Below, in pieces: positions 34,489 to 44,952 of a DNA stretch of 44,952 bases; positions within the stretch are counted from its first letter, which is position 1, and each line of letters opens with the position of its first letter. The notes below the pieces were generated by a model. It searched no databases and had not been told where the DNA came from. It saw only the letters and a list, made by a program, of their open reading frames with translations. Source of the stretch: Pelagibacteraceae bacterium (lineage in GTDB: Bacteria; Pseudomonadota; Alphaproteobacteria; Pelagibacterales; Pelagibacteraceae); NCBI GenBank assembly GCA_011526385.1, contig WTIW01000049.1, positions 1-44,952 of the forward strand. Reading direction: 5' to 3'. The translations under genes were made by a program, and so were the position numbers.

Positions 34489-34900
34489 GGCTTCTTTTTT
34501 TGGTAATTTGTATACCAACAGAGGAGCATTGTTTTAGAATTTCAAGTTTTTCAATTTTTAACATTATTTTTGCAATTCTTTGATCTTTAAACAATTCATC
34601 AAATACAGCCTCAGCCAACGTTTCAAGGAAGTTGTAATGTTTTTTTTTTACTAGTTTTGTAATTAATTTTACAATTGTTCCATAGTTTACAATTGATTTA
34701 ATATCTTTATCACTTGAGGGTTTTTTATCCTCATAATCAATTTCAAGACTAAATTTTACTTTTTGAGGTTTTTCTTTTTCAAAATCATAATATCCAAGTT
34801 TTAAATTTAGTATTAATTCGTTAATAAGAATTTTTTTTTCGTAATTAAATAATGATTTGTTTTTATCAATATTAACAATATTAAATCTATTTTTTTTCAT
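34475..34900 (-). CDS. folB: dihydroneopterin aldolase
   Basis: Cleaves dihydroneopterin in folate synthesis. The 141-residue protein has a roughly 22-residue N-terminal extension. The tunnel-fold domain follows, with [12 protein letters not shown] (about 35-46), [10 protein letters not shown] (about 66-75), [10 protein letters not shown] (about 85-94, with the conserved Glu) and K-I-E-K-L-E near 115. The start overlaps the SDR stop by 4 nt. It lies between a pteridine-reductase-like gene and uvrC. The N-terminal extension may mean that an internal start is used. Confidence 0.88.
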   Translation of the reverse strand: MKKNRFNIVNIDKNKSLFNYEKKILINELILNLKLGYYDFEKEKPQKVKFSLEIDYEDKKPSSDKDIKSIVNYGTIVKLITKLVKKKHYNFLETLAEAVFDELFKDQRIAKIMLKIEKLEILKQCSSVGIQITKKRSHDKL

Positions 34901-35652
34901 TCTTTACTCTTCATTATATCTGGTGTTTGCCAGTTTAAATTTTGTCCACTATCTATTGCTAAAATTTGACCTGTAATAGATCTGTTTTTAATAAAGAAGT
35001 CAACTGCATTACAAATTTGTTCAACATCTACTTGTCTTTTAAGAGGTGTTGCTAAATATTGTTTTTTAAAATGTTTTTCAGATTGCCTTTTATTTTTTAT
35101 TGTTGGTCCAGGAGCTATTCCATTAACTCTTATATTTGGCGCTAAACTCATAGCACTTGTTTTAGTCAATGTATATAATCCTGTTTTGCTTATAGTATAT
35201 GAAAAGAAATATGGTGTTAATTTAAATACTCTTTGATCAATTATATTAATTATATTGTTGTTATTTCCTTTTACATTTTTTGAAAATTCTTTTGATAAAA
35301 GAGCAGGTGTTCTTAAATTTGTTCTTAAATGATGACCCCAGCTATCAGTTGTAAAATTTTCTAATTTGTCATTCTCAAATAGCGAAGCATTGTTTATTAA
35401 ACAATCAAAATATTTGAGTTTTGATTTTGCAAATTTTACAATTTTATTTACATCATTCTCTTTACTTAAGTCACCTTTTACTAAGAAGATTTTTGTTCCA
35501 TTTTTTTCTAATTCTTTTTTTAAATTTTCAGCTTTTGTTTTTGATTTATTGAAATGAATTAATATTTCTTTATTTTTCCCTGATAATTTTTTTGCAATTG
35601 CAGCACCTATCCTGGTTGCTCCACCCGTAATGATTATTTTCCGTGCTTCCAT
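34897..35652 (-). CDS. FolM/PTR1-like pteridine reductase (short-chain dehydrogenase)
   Basis: SDR of 251 residues. The cofactor loop is T-G-G-A-T-R-I-G (about 9-16), with Arg in place of the usual Gly, as in pteridine reductases. The catalytic region has Asp rather than Ser (I-N-I-I-D-Q-R) with Y-T-I-S-K as the Tyr-Lys pair, the Asp-Tyr-Lys arrangement of PTR1/FolM. The end I-D-S-G-Q-N-L-N-W is also typical of that group. FolM reduces dihydromonapterin and weakly dihydrofolate. Adjacency to folB supports a pterin role. It overlaps uvrB by 19 nt. Confidence 0.78.
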   Translation of the reverse strand: MEARKIIITGGATRIGAAIAKKLSGKNKEILIHFNKSKTKAENLKKELEKNGTKIFLVKGDLSKENDVNKIVKFAKSKLKYFDCLINNASLFENDKLENFTTDSWGHHLRTNLRTPALLSKEFSKNVKGNNNNIINIIDQRVFKLTPYFFSYTISKTGLYTLTKTSAMSLAPNIRVNGIAPGPTIKNKRQSEKHFKKQYLATPLKRQVDVEQICNAVDFFIKNRSITGQILAIDSGQNLNWQTPDIMKSKE

Positions 35653-37808
35653 TTTTTATCTCTTTTCTTTGTTACTTTTGTACCTGGCATACCCATGGTT
35701 GATCTACCTTTTGGATAAAGTTTATTTTTAACATCGTACTGTCTAATTTTTGGATTTAAAGTTATTTCAAGTTCAGTGCTTTCTAATTTCCTTATCTCAT
35801 CTCTGATTTTTGCAGCTTCTTCAAACTCAAGATTTGAAGCTGCCTCTTTCATCTTCTTATCAAGAGCTTTTAAATGTTTTTTGAGATTTCCACCAATGTT
35901 TGATCCTTCGCTAATTTTTACATAGTCCTTTTCGTATACGCTTTCTAGAATATCGCTAATTTCTTTTTTTACTGATTTAGCATCAATCTTATGTTTCTTA
36001 TTATATTCTAATTGGATTTGTCTTCTTCTCTCTGTCTCTTTGATTGCTTTTTTGATGCTTTTAGTTTCTTTATCTGCATATAAAATTACTTTTCCCTCAA
36101 CGTTTCTTGCAGCTCTTCCTATAGTTTGAATTAGAGAGGTTTCTGATCTTAAAAAACCTTCTTTATCTGCATCTAATATTCCTACTAAAGCACATTCAGG
36201 AATATCTAAACCTTCCCTCAAAAGGTTTATCCCGACCAAAACATCAAAAACACCCATACGGAGATCCCTCATTATTTCTATTCTTTCAAGAGTATCTATG
36301 TCAGAGTGGAGATATCTAACTTTTACTCCATTTTCATGAAGATATTCTGTCAAATCTTCAGCCATTTTTTTTGTTAAAGTAGTAACTAAAACTCTAAAAC
36401 CATTTTCAATAACTTTTTTGCATTCATGCATTAAATCATCAACTTGATTTTTGGCTGGTCTTATGTCAACGATTGGATCAATTAATCCTGTTGGCCTTAT
36501 TACTTGATCTATAAATTTACCTTTTGTTTGTTCAAGCTCCCAAGGACCAGGTGTTGCAGAAACAAATACAGTCTGTGTTCTCATCAGATCCCATTCTTCA
36601 AATTTTAATGGTCTATTATCCATGCACGATGGTAACCTAAAGCCATATTCAGCTAGGGTACTCTTTCTTGATCTATCACCCTTAAACATACCGTTTAATT
36701 GAGGTACAGTGACATGAGACTCGTCTACAAATACCAATGTATTATCAGGAAAATATTCAAATAATGTAGGTGGAGGTTCCCCAGGTTTTCTTCCTGATAA
36801 AAATCTTGAGTAGTTTTCAATTCCAGCACACGATCCAGTTGCTTCAATCATTTCAAGGTCAAACTTTGTTCTCTCTTCTAATCTTTGAGCTTCTAGTAAT
36901 TTATTATCTGCTTTATGTTTTTTTAAAGTTATCTCTAATTCTTTTCTTATATTTATAACCGCCTGTTCAATTGTTGGCTTTGGAGTGATATAATGACTAT
37001 TCGCATAGACTTTAATTAAGTTTAATTCTCTGACAGTATCACCTGTTAAAGGATCAAATTCTTCAATTTGTTCAAGCTTGTCCCCAAACAAACTTAATCT
37101 CCATGCTCTATCTTCTAAATGAGAAGGAAAAATTTCTAAATTTTCACCTCTTGCTCTAAATGTTCCTCTAAAAAAATTTTGATCATTTCTTTTATATTGA
37201 AGAGCAACTAAAGATTTAATTATATGTTCTCTATTATATTCATAGTTCTTTTGAAGCGTTAAAGTCATTTTGCTATAGGCTTCAACAGATCCAAGACCAT
37301 AAATACAAGAAACACTTGCTACAATTAAAACATCATCTCTTTCCAGAAGAGATCTTGTTGCAGAATGCCTCATTCGATCTATCTGTTCGTTTATAGATGC
37401 TTCTTTTTCAATATATGTATCAGACCTTGGAACATAAGCCTCAGGCGTGTAATAGTCATAGTAAGAAACAAAATATTCAACTGCATTATCTGGAAAGAAT
37501 GTTTTCATCTCACCATAAAGCTGAGCTGCTAAAGTTTTGTTGGGTGCTAAAATTAGCGCTGGTCTATTTGTTTCCTCAATAACCTTAGCCATAGTAAAAG
37601 TTTTTCCCGAACCAGTAACACCCAGTAAAACTTGATTAAATTCATTCTTTTTAGCACCTTGGACTAATCTTTTTATTGCTTCAGGTTGATCACCAGCAGG
37701 TTTAAAGTCAGATTTAATTTTAAATTTTTTCCCACCCTCTAGTTTTCCACTAATTTCAGGATTTTTGCTTTGTATATCTGTAATTAAATCTTGATAAGTA
37801 TTTTGCAT
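35634..37808 (-). CDS. uvrB: excinuclease ABC subunit B
   Basis: Damage-verifying helicase of nucleotide excision repair, 724 residues. Walker A is G-V-T-G-S-G-K-T (63-70). The beta-hairpin that inserts at lesions is in [10 protein letters not shown] (about 114-123). The DEAD-like box is F-V-D-E-S-H near 355-360, and the motif VI region is Q-T-I-G-R-A-A-R-N near 560. The C-terminal UVR domain (about 650-685) contacts UvrC, and a basic tail of about 40 residues follows. It heads uvrB-SDR-folB-uvrC-pgsA. No alphaproteobacterial SOS box (GTTC-N7-GTTC) is visible upstream. Confidence 0.97.
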   Translation of the reverse strand: MQNTYQDLITDIQSKNPEISGKLEGGKKFKIKSDFKPAGDQPEAIKRLVQGAKKNEFNQVLLGVTGSGKTFTMAKVIEETNRPALILAPNKTLAAQLYGEMKTFFPDNAVEYFVSYYDYYTPEAYVPRSDTYIEKEASINEQIDRMRHSATRSLLERDDVLIVASVSCIYGLGSVEAYSKMTLTLQKNYEYNREHIIKSLVALQYKRNDQNFFRGTFRARGENLEIFPSHLEDRAWRLSLFGDKLEQIEEFDPLTGDTVRELNLIKVYANSHYITPKPTIEQAVINIRKELEITLKKHKADNKLLEAQRLEERTKFDLEMIEATGSCAGIENYSRFLSGRKPGEPPPTLFEYFPDNTLVFVDESHVTVPQLNGMFKGDRSRKSTLAEYGFRLPSCMDNRPLKFEEWDLMRTQTVFVSATPGPWELEQTKGKFIDQVIRPTGLIDPIVDIRPAKNQVDDLMHECKKVIENGFRVLVTTLTKKMAEDLTEYLHENGVKVRYLHSDIDTLERIEIMRDLRMGVFDVLVGINLLREGLDIPECALVGILDADKEGFLRSETSLIQTIGRAARNVEGKVILYADKETKSIKKAIKETERRRQIQLEYNKKHKIDAKSVKKEISDILESVYEKDYVKISEGSNIGGNLKKHLKALDKKMKEAASNLEFEEAAKIRDEIRKLESTELEITLNPKIRQYDVKNKLYPKGRSTMGMPGTKVTKKRDKKWKHGK

Positions 37809-37830
37809 ATATTAAACAGCGTATTAAAAT
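37802..37830 (+). promoter_or_regulatory. possible promoter of the aspartate aminotransferase gene
   Basis: TTTGCA (37802-37807) and TAAAAT (37825-37830, 5 of 6) are 17 bases apart. The leader to the ATG at 37845 would be about 8 nt. The -35 box overlaps the uvrB start codon on the other strand. Confidence 0.35.
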
Positions 37831-37832
37831 AA

Positions 37833-39044
<1,212 letters not shown>

Positions 39045-39052
39045 TTTTCTAA

Positions 39053-40081
39053 ATGAAATCATTGAATATCGTAGTTGTTGGTTTTGGCCTCATAGGACAA
39101 AGACATTGCGAAATCATAAATAATCAAAAAAATATTAATCTCTCTGCAATTGTAGAAAACAATTTAGAAAAAAATTTTTCTAACTTTAATTGTAAAAATT
39201 ATTCATCAATCAAGAGTATGCTTTCTGAGCATAAACCAGATGGAGCAATTATTGCTTCACCATCTAATATGCATGTTGATCATGCTTTAGAGTTAATTGA
39301 AAATGACATCCCTGTATTAATTGAAAAACCTATTTCACACTCTTTAGATAATGTTGAAAAATTAATTAAACTTGCCAAAAATAAAAGTATCCCAATTTTA
39401 GTAGGACATCATAGAAGATATAACGAAATAATTACCTCTGCTAAAAAAATTCTAGATGAGGGATTGATTGGAAATATAAGGTCTGCAATGTCTATGTGCT
39501 GGTTTTATAAACCAGATAATTATTTTGATATTGCTCCTTGGAGAAAAAAATTAGGCGCAGGGCCTATTTCAATAAATTTAATTCATGATTTAGATCTTCT
39601 AAGATATTTCTGTGGCGAGATTGAAAGCGTTCAGGCCTCTATAAAAAAATCTGTAAGAGGTTTTGAAAATGAGGATAATGCATCAATATTATTGAATTTT
39701 AAATCAGGAGTTATTGCAACGATGAATATTTCAGATAGCATAGTTTCTCCTTGGAGCTGGGAAATGAATTCTAATGAAAATTCAGATTTTCCACAAACAG
39801 GTCAAAATTGTTACTTCATAGGAGGATCAAAGGGTTCCTTGTCTATTCCAGATTTAAAAATATGGAAACATGAAAATAAACCAGATTGGCTAACTCAATT
39901 CAAAACAGAAAAACATGATTTTAAAAACAATCAACCACTTGAAACTCAATTACAACATTTTGCTAAAGTTATTCAAAAAATAGAAGAGCCAAGGGTGTCC
40001 GCTGAAGAGGGATATAAATCTTTACAAGCAATTGAAGCAATTAAAGCCTCATCAGAGCAAAAAAAAATAATAGTTTTATAA
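39053..40081 (+). CDS. Gfo/Idh/MocA-family NAD(P)-dependent oxidoreductase
   Basis: Protein of 342 residues. The N-terminal Rossmann domain has V-V-V-G-F-G-L-I-G-Q-R-H (7-18), the E-K-P-I-S motif near 94-98 with the catalytic Lys, and G-H-H-R-R-Y near 117-122. The C-terminal domain contains N-L-I-H-D-L-D-L-L-R-Y (about 178-188), with the active-site Asp/His pair. Members act on sugars, inositols and related polyols. The substrate cannot be read here. Its place between the aminotransferase and a TRAP transporter suggests catabolism of an imported compound, but a 104-base gap separates it from dctP. Confidence 0.87.
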   Translation: MKSLNIVVVGFGLIGQRHCEIINNQKNINLSAIVENNLEKNFSNFNCKNYSSIKSMLSEHKPDGAIIASPSNMHVDHALELIENDIPVLIEKPISHSLDNVEKLIKLAKNKSIPILVGHHRRYNEIITSAKKILDEGLIGNIRSAMSMCWFYKPDNYFDIAPWRKKLGAGPISINLIHDLDLLRYFCGEIESVQASIKKSVRGFENEDNASILLNFKSGVIATMNISDSIVSPWSWEMNSNENSDFPQTGQNCYFIGGSKGSLSIPDLKIWKHENKPDWLTQFKTEKHDFKNNQPLETQLQHFAKVIQKIEEPRVSAEEGYKSLQAIEAIKASSEQKKIIVL

Positions 40082-40185
40082 AAATTACTATTTTGCTTAC
40101 TAATTTTCTCCAAAGTAAACTTGCTTCAGTAGACTTTTGCATTTAACTTTCTGAAAAAATAAAAACTTAAATGAGAGGAAATCAC
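40082..40185 (+). promoter_or_regulatory. dctP upstream region with an imperfect inverted repeat
   Basis: The longest non-coding stretch in this part of the window. GCTTACT (40095-40101) and AGTAAAC (40114-40120) form an inverted repeat with 6 of 7 pairs matching across a 12-base spacer. They are not followed by a T run, so an operator is more likely than a terminator. No strong -35/-10 pair stands out. Confidence 0.4.
40174..40179 (+). promoter_or_regulatory. Shine-Dalgarno that fixes the dctP start
   Basis: The bases AGAGGA end 6 nt before the ATG at 40186. An in-frame ATG at 40171 precedes this site and would put the site inside the gene, so the later ATG is preferred. Confidence 0.7.
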
Positions 40186-41190
40186 ATGTTTTTAAAATTA
40201 AAAAAAACACTTTTAACTGCCGCATCAGTTTTAATGTTAGCAGTCATAAGTGTTACACCAGCTTATTCAGCTAAATTAAAACTTACTATGGCAACATCTG
40301 GATCTGAAACAGATGCTCGTTCAGTTGCAATAGCAAATGTAATGATACCAATGATATCAGATTTTGCTGATGTTAAAATTGGATATAACTCGACTATGTT
40401 CGATCAAGGCACAGAGCTTGATGCAATCAGTAGAGGAAACTTAACAATGTCAATCACTTCTGCGCAAGAATTGGCTCAGTTTTTTCCAGAATTTTCTATT
40501 TTTGCAACAGGTTATGTTCATCAGGATGCAGCTCATCAAGTTAGAGTATTTAATAACGAGTTAATGAATCCTTTTAAGAAAAAAGTTGAAGATGAATTAG
40601 GTGTGAAACTTTTGTCAGTAATGTACTTAGGAAAACGTCATGTTAACTTAAGACAAACTAAAGATGAATTAACAGTTAAAACTCCTGCAGATTTAAAAGG
40701 TGTAAATTTAAGAATGCCAGGAACAGATGCTTGGCAATTTTTAGGTAAAGCACTTGGTGCTTCACCAACTCCTCTAGCTTTTAATGAGGTATACACTGCT
40801 CTTCAAACTGGTGCTGTAGATGGACAAGATAATCCATTACCAACAGTTGTTGATAAGAAGTTTTATGAAGTAACTAAGCAAATTATTCTTACTTCACATT
40901 TAGTTGATTTAAACTATATAGCTTTTTCAAAAAAAACTTGGGATAAGTTATCTGGTGACCAAAAACTAAAAGTGCAACAAGCAGCAGATGCAGCAGCATC
41001 TTGGGGTAGATTAAGACAGCTACAATTAGAGAATGGTTTAGCTGATTTTGTAAGATCACAAGGTTTAGAAATTTACGAACCAGATTCAGCTGCTTTCAGA
41101 AAACATGTTCAAGCACAATATGTTGGAAGTGAGTTTGCAAAAAGTTGGCCAAAAGGGGTTCTTGAGAAAATCAACTCTTTAGGTAACTAA
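40186..41190 (+). CDS. dctP: TRAP transporter periplasmic binding protein
   Basis: Extracytoplasmic solute receptor of a tripartite ATP-independent transporter, which binds organic acids or similar solutes. From the ATG at 40186 there are 334 residues, with a signal peptide at 1-28 (M-F-L-K-L-K-K-T then a hydrophobic core, ending P-A-Y-S-A). The family signature V-N-L-R-M-P (about 164-169), with the carboxylate-binding Arg, is followed by A-F-N-E-V-Y-T-A-L-Q-T-G-A-V-D-G-Q-D-N-P. Such receptors are often among the most abundant proteins of SAR11 cells. The specific substrate cannot be read from sequence. dctQ follows 7 bases on. Confidence 0.95.
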   Translation: MFLKLKKTLLTAASVLMLAVISVTPAYSAKLKLTMATSGSETDARSVAIANVMIPMISDFADVKIGYNSTMFDQGTELDAISRGNLTMSITSAQELAQFFPEFSIFATGYVHQDAAHQVRVFNNELMNPFKKKVEDELGVKLLSVMYLGKRHVNLRQTKDELTVKTPADLKGVNLRMPGTDAWQFLGKALGASPTPLAFNEVYTALQTGAVDGQDNPLPTVVDKKFYEVTKQIILTSHLVDLNYIAFSKKTWDKLSGDQKLKVQQAADAAASWGRLRQLQLENGLADFVRSQGLEIYEPDSAAFRKHVQAQYVGSEFAKSWPKGVLEKINSLGN

Positions 41191-41197
41191 AAAGTTT

Positions 41198-41731
41198 TTG
41201 AAAAATTTATTTCAAAAACAAATTAATGAAATAATAAAAATAATTGCCGCCACTATGTTGGCGGCATTATTTATTACTTTTCTCTTACAAATTTTTTCAA
41301 GATACGTTTTAAATTCACCTTTTGGTTGGACTTTAGAATTATGCAGAATTCTATGGGTATGGATTGTATTTTTTTGTTGTGCTTTTTTAGTTAAAGAAAA
41401 AGATCACGTTAAGTTTAATCTTCTTTATTCAGCATCATCCAATAAGGCAAAGTTTATAATGTCAATTATATCTTGTTTGGCAATAGTTGTGATACTAGGT
41501 TGGGCATTAATTCCAACAATCGATTACATCGATTGGATGAAAATGAGAAAAACTTCAACCGTCAGATTTCCATTAACTGGAGAAAAAATTAGGTTAAATT
41601 ATATTTTTTCAATTTATGGAATCTTTATGATTTCTGTTATTGGATATTATATTTGGAAATTAAAAAATCTTATTCAAAATGGACCAGAGGAAAACGATAA
41701 AAGTAAATTACGAACTATAATAAAATACTAA
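41198..41731 (+). CDS. dctQ: TRAP transporter small membrane subunit
   Basis: DctQ-type subunit of 177 residues with four predicted membrane helices (about 14-38, 50-68, 88-108 and 135-155). L-Q-I-F-S-R-Y-V near 36-43 and the W-T-L-E-L-C-R-I-L-W-V-W block near 51-62 are typical. The start appears to be a TTG at 41198, 7 bases after dctP. The first in-frame ATG lies inside the first helix, so it would truncate the protein. The 5-base gap to dctM suggests co-translation. Confidence 0.92.
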   Translation: MKNLFQKQINEIIKIIAATMLAALFITFLLQIFSRYVLNSPFGWTLELCRILWVWIVFFCCAFLVKEKDHVKFNLLYSASSNKAKFIMSIISCLAIVVILGWALIPTIDYIDWMKMRKTSTVRFPLTGEKIRLNYIFSIYGIFMISVIGYYIWKLKNLIQNGPEENDKSKLRTIIKY

Positions 41732-41735
41732 ATTA

Positions 41736-43031
41736 ATGAGTTTTGAGCTAGTAATTTTCTTAATAACTTTATTTGGGCTAGCTGGAATAGGAACACCTGT
41801 AGGATATTCAATAATCGCATCCTCCATAATGTATTTTACTTTTGGAGATATGGATGTTGCGCTAGCAGGTGAAAAAATTCTTCAAGGTTTATATAAATCA
41901 TTTGTATTATTAGCTGTCCCATTATTCATAACAGCAGCAAACATAATGAATGTGGGAACTATAACAGATCGTTTACTAAGTTTCTGTGTTGCCGTTGTAG
42001 GAAGATTTAAAGGAGGATTAGGACATGTTAACGTTGTGGCCTCTTTAATTTTCTCTGGAATGTCAGGTTCAGCCGTAGCAGATGCTGCTGGAATTGGAAA
42101 AATAATTATTGGAATGATGACCAAAAATGGTCGTTATACCAAAGGATATGCAGCTGCAATAACTGCAGCTTCAGCAACAATTGGTCCAATAATACCTCCT
42201 TCCATCCCAATGGTTTTGTATTCCGTAATATCTGACACCTCTATTGGATACTTATTCTTAGCAGGAATTGTTCCTGGTTTAATTATGGGGTTAGTTTTAA
42301 TGATCATGAATACTATAATTTCACATAAAAGAAATTTTGTAACTGAGAAAGCAGTACCACTAAAAAAACTACCTAGAACAACTGTTCGTGCTTTTCCTGC
42401 TTTATTAATGCCAGCAATATTATTGTATGGTATTTATGGAGGCGTCACTACACCTACAGAGGCAGCAGCGATTGCTGCTTTGTATGCATTATTTTTAACC
42501 GGAGTACTTTATAGATCAGTAACATTTCAGTCCCTATATAAAATTTTTGTTGATAGTGCCCGATCTTCAGCTGCAGTTGGAGTTGTTATTGGTGGTGCTT
42601 TTATTTTGAATTATATTGTAATTAGTGAAAACATTCCTGGTATTCTCACAGCATTTCTTCAAGGTATTGATGTTAGTCCTTTAGTTTTTTTAATTTTAAT
42701 TAATATTTTAGTTTTATTATTGGGATGCTTCTTAGATGCAACAACAATAATTTTAGTAATTGTTCCACTTTTTATTCCTGTTTGTAAAGCTTTAGGAATT
42801 GATTTAATTCATTTTGGAGTTCTTGTTGTTGTAAACTCAATGATTGGTCTTATTACTCCACCTTATGGAATACTATTATTTGTGATTAATGCTGTTACAG
42901 GAATATCTTTAAAAGAAATAATTTCTGAGATTTGGATGTTTATAGGTGTTTTAATTTTAGCACTTATTGTAATGATGCTTTTTCCAGAATTAATTCTTTG
43001 GTTACCAGAAATTTTTGGTTACAAGGGATAA
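41736..43031 (+). CDS. dctM: TRAP transporter large permease subunit
   Basis: DctM subunit of 431 residues with about 11-12 membrane helices. It moves the solute into the cell using an ion gradient, usually Na+. Recognisable blocks are G-T-P-V-G-Y-S (about 19-25), S-G-M-S-G-S-A-V-A-D (about 107-116), I-G-P-I-I-P-P-S-I-P (about 148-157), T-P-T-E-A-A-A-I-A-A (about 237-246) and T-P-P-Y-G (about 373-377). It belongs to the separate, non-fused Q/M type. Its stop is one base from the stop of the convergent SDR gene. Confidence 0.96.
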   Translation: MSFELVIFLITLFGLAGIGTPVGYSIIASSIMYFTFGDMDVALAGEKILQGLYKSFVLLAVPLFITAANIMNVGTITDRLLSFCVAVVGRFKGGLGHVNVVASLIFSGMSGSAVADAAGIGKIIIGMMTKNGRYTKGYAAAITAASATIGPIIPPSIPMVLYSVISDTSIGYLFLAGIVPGLIMGLVLMIMNTIISHKRNFVTEKAVPLKKLPRTTVRAFPALLMPAILLYGIYGGVTTPTEAAAIAALYALFLTGVLYRSVTFQSLYKIFVDSARSSAAVGVVIGGAFILNYIVISENIPGILTAFLQGIDVSPLVFLILINILVLLLGCFLDATTIILVIVPLFIPVCKALGIDLIHFGVLVVVNSMIGLITPPYGILLFVINAVTGISLKEIISEIWMFIGVLILALIVMMLFPELILWLPEIFGYKG

Positions 43032-43032
43032 A

Positions 43033-44058
43033 CTATACCAAACCTAATCTTACAACAGATTTTGCTGCATCAACCATTGCACCTTTTGCTGGTTTAAACT
43101 CCATTCCCAATAATTCCTCTGAATATTTTGTATCCGGTTCCATAGTAATTTCTAAATCTGGAATCATTGTTTTGGCGCTACTATCAATCATACTTATTAA
43201 TTTTACCATAAAATTTGGCAATTCTTTTTTTGGAAGTTTTTTAGCATAGTCAGGCAGTGCTTCTGCCATAATATTGGATAATTCAATAAGGGTTTTTACT
43301 TCTTTACCAATAATCAATCTTCTCCCAGCAACTTTGTTATTACCAATACAATTCACGTGTGCCTTAGCAACATCTTTCACATCTGAAATTAATATTCCCC
43401 ATTTAGGAGCGGCAGGAAATTTACCTTTTAAAAATTGAGTTACATATTCAATTGAAGTTCCACCTTTTTTATCTAGCGCGTCACCAAAAACACCACCAGG
43501 ATTAATTGTTGTTAATTTATTTTTTAAACCTTTACTTTCCATAATTTCCCAAGCTGATTTTTCTGCTAAAGTTTTTGATAAAAAATAATCATTTACACCT
43601 TCCACCCAATTTTCATCACTCCAATCTTTCTCCCCAAATGTATAAGGGTTAGATCTATTTTGCTTTCTAAACATTGCTGCAATTGAAGAGGTGACTATTA
43701 TTTGTTCGACATTCGCATTTATACCTGCATTTAATACTCTTAAAGTTCCACCTTTAGCTACAGGGACTAGTTTTTGTCTATCTTTTGATACTTTTATTGG
43801 AAAAGGAGATGCAACATGCATAATATATTTACAACCGCTTGCTGCCTCATTCCAACCTGTGTCATTTAACAAATCTAATTCAACAAATGACAATTTATCT
43901 AAGGGGATTTTTTGATTTTGAAGCGTTTCTTTTGTTGATTGTATTAATTCTTTGTTTCTTACAGTTCCCAAAACCTCATAGCCTGAATTAAGTAATTCTA
44001 TAGCTATATGTTTTGCTATCCATCCACTAATTCCAGTTAATAATACTTTATCAGACAT
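43033..44058 (-). CDS. extended SDR, dihydroflavonol-4-reductase-like
   Basis: NAD(P)-dependent extended short-chain dehydrogenase of 341 residues. The cofactor loop is L-L-T-G-I-S-G-W-I-A-K-H (6-17). S-S-I-A-A near 122-126 supplies the catalytic Ser and Y-F-L-S-K near 157-161 the Tyr-Lys pair. N-P-G-G-V-F-G near 185-191 is the conserved substrate-side block. Bacterial members reduce assorted aldehydes, ketones or methylglyoxal-type compounds; the substrate here is unknown. It is 3 bases downstream of trxB on the same strand and probably shares its transcript. Confidence 0.85.
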   Translation of the reverse strand: MSDKVLLTGISGWIAKHIAIELLNSGYEVLGTVRNKELIQSTKETLQNQKIPLDKLSFVELDLLNDTGWNEAASGCKYIMHVASPFPIKVSKDRQKLVPVAKGGTLRVLNAGINANVEQIIVTSSIAAMFRKQNRSNPYTFGEKDWSDENWVEGVNDYFLSKTLAEKSAWEIMESKGLKNKLTTINPGGVFGDALDKKGGTSIEYVTQFLKGKFPAAPKWGILISDVKDVAKAHVNCIGNNKVAGRRLIIGKEVKTLIELSNIMAEALPDYAKKLPKKELPNFMVKLISMIDSSAKTMIPDLEITMEPDTKYSEELLGMEFKPAKGAMVDAAKSVVRLGLV

Positions 44059-44061
44059 AAT

Positions 44062-44952
44062 TTAATGAGATAAAAATTTTTCAGCCTCTAGCGCTGCCAT
44101 ACAACCCATTCCAGCTGCAGTAACAGCTTGTCTATATGTTTTATCTTTAACATCACCCGCAGCATAAACGCCAGGTACATTTGTTGCAGTAGAGTCTGGC
44201 TTAGTAATTAAATAACCTTCTTTATCCATATCTAATTGATCTTTAAATAACTCTGTTGCTGGGTCGTGTCCAATAGCAATAAATAAACCATCAATTTTTA
44301 AATCGGTTATTTCTTTTGATTTCAAATTTTTAATTTTTATTCCAGTAACGTTTTTTGGATCTTTGTCTCCAATAACTTCCTCAACAACAGAATCCCAAAT
44401 AATTTCAATCTTTTTGTTTTCCATTAATTTTTTTTGAAGCATTTTTTCTGCTCTTAGAGAGTCTCTTCTGTGAATTAATTGAACTTTTGATGCAAACTTA
44501 GTTAAAAACATTGCCTCCTCAACTGCTGCATTCCCACCACCAACTACTGCAACAGTTTTATCTTTAAAGAAAAAACCATCACATGTTGCACATGCCGAAA
44601 CACCAAATCCTCTAAAATTTTGTTCAGAGTCTAGTTGTAGCCATCTTGCTTGTGCTCCTGTTGAAATTATAATTGAGTCAGCTGTATACTTTTGGCCGCT
44701 ATCTCCTATAGCTTCAAATGGAGATTTTTTAACATCAACCGATTTAATATGATCTTGTATCATTTCAGTTCCAACTGCTTCAGCTTGGCCTCGCATTTGA
44801 TCCATCAACCAAGGTCCTTGAATTACATCTTTAAATCCAGGATAATTTTCAACGTCAGTTGTAGTTGTTAATTGACCACCTGGTTGCATGCCATGAACTA
44901 ATATTGGTTTTAACATTGCTCTTGCAGCATAAACGGCGGCAGTATATCCGGC
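44062..44952 (-). CDS. trxB: thioredoxin-disulfide reductase (N-terminus off right edge)
   Basis: FAD/NADPH enzyme that reduces thioredoxin. The frame runs open past the first in-frame ATG (44916) to the window edge, and the extra codons read A-G-Y-T-A-A-V-Y-A-A-R-A. This is the end of the N-terminal FAD loop helix, so the gene is cut by the window rather than starting at that ATG. The active site is C-A-T-C in V-S-A-C-A-T-C-D-G. The NADPH loop is V-V-G-G-G-N-A-A-V-E-E-A, and the C-terminal FAD motif is Y-A-A-G-D-V-K-D. About 296 of roughly 315 residues are visible. Confidence 0.95.
   Translation of the reverse strand, partial: AGYTAAVYAARAMLKPILVHGMQPGGQLTTTTDVENYPGFKDVIQGPWLMDQMRGQAEAVGTEMIQDHIKSVDVKKSPFEAIGDSGQKYTADSIIISTGAQARWLQLDSEQNFRGFGVSACATCDGFFFKDKTVAVVGGGNAAVEEAMFLTKFASKVQLIHRRDSLRAEKMLQKKLMENKKIEIIWDSVVEEVIGDKDPKNVTGIKIKNLKSKEITDLKIDGLFIAIGHDPATELFKDQLDMDKEGYLITKPDSTATNVPGVYAAGDVKDKTYRQAVTAAGMGCMAALEAEKFLSH

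Noticed and set aside
42932-43249. 105-codon plus-strand ORF across the dctM end and the SDR gene
   Set aside because: Out of frame with dctM and antisense to the SDR, both of which are firmly identified.

Overview
The window looks like chromosome from a streamlined marine alphaproteobacterium of the SAR11 clade (Pelagibacterales, Candidatus Pelagibacter type). The base composition is very AT-rich, and proteins are lysine-, asparagine- and isoleucine-rich. Genes are packed with 1-20 nt overlaps and no gap exceeds about 140 bases. Several features are alphaproteobacterial: split b/b' ATP synthase subunits in a separate F0 operon, a CcrM-type methyltransferase, a smc-dsbA-DUF721-mutY block, a fused-order petABC operon, and a beta-carotene/retinal pathway as used by proteorhodopsin bacteria. 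I see no mobile element, phage, CRISPR or rRNA. There is one tRNA (Gln).

Layout: (1) 1-3511, minus strand: retinal synthesis genes crtI-crtB-crtY and the first 49 codons of a Brp/Blh beta-carotene dioxygenase. They lie 46 bases downstream of (2) 3558-5908, the F0 ATP synthase operon (atpI-B-E-F'-F). (3) 5915-9554: a short SMC protein without a recognisable hinge, a DsbA-like thiol oxidoreductase and a DUF721/DciA protein. The last of these is back to back with (4) 9555-11676, mutY and an FAD monooxygenase. (5) 11673-14240: an operon of family-4-like uracil-DNA glycosylase, a 44-residue membrane protein, rnhB and ccrM, with a cluster of GANTC sites in the ccrM promoter. (6) 14251-18165: TPR protein, ispE, tRNA-Gln and the CCA-adding enzyme. 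(7) 18162-19940: greA, hemF, trmL. (8) 20000-22567: cytochrome bc1 operon petABC. (9) 22544-28449: ychF, pth, rplY, prs, pgeF, midA-like, lgt. (10) 28495-32075: ubiK-like gene, an EnvZ/OmpR/MarR regulatory operon and ilvE. (11) 32072-37808: pgsA, uvrC, folB, a pteridine-reductase-like SDR and uvrB in one overlapping operon. (12) 37845-43031: aspartate aminotransferase, a Gfo/Idh/MocA oxidoreductase and a TRAP transporter (dctPQM). (13) 43033-44952: an extended SDR and trxB, which runs off the right edge.

Functionally the window joins energy conservation (bc1 complex, F0, retinal synthesis for a light-driven proton pump that is not itself visible), DNA repair and chromosome maintenance (uvrB, uvrC, mutY, UDG, rnhB, smc, ccrM), translation support (pth, ychF, rplY, greA, cca, trmL) and organic acid uptake. 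The observations I rate highest are the GANTC-loaded promoter of ccrM, the hinge-less SMC, the unlisted 44-residue membrane protein, the start-to-start CATATG junction between the DUF721 gene and mutY, and the retinal genes placed directly behind the F0 operon.
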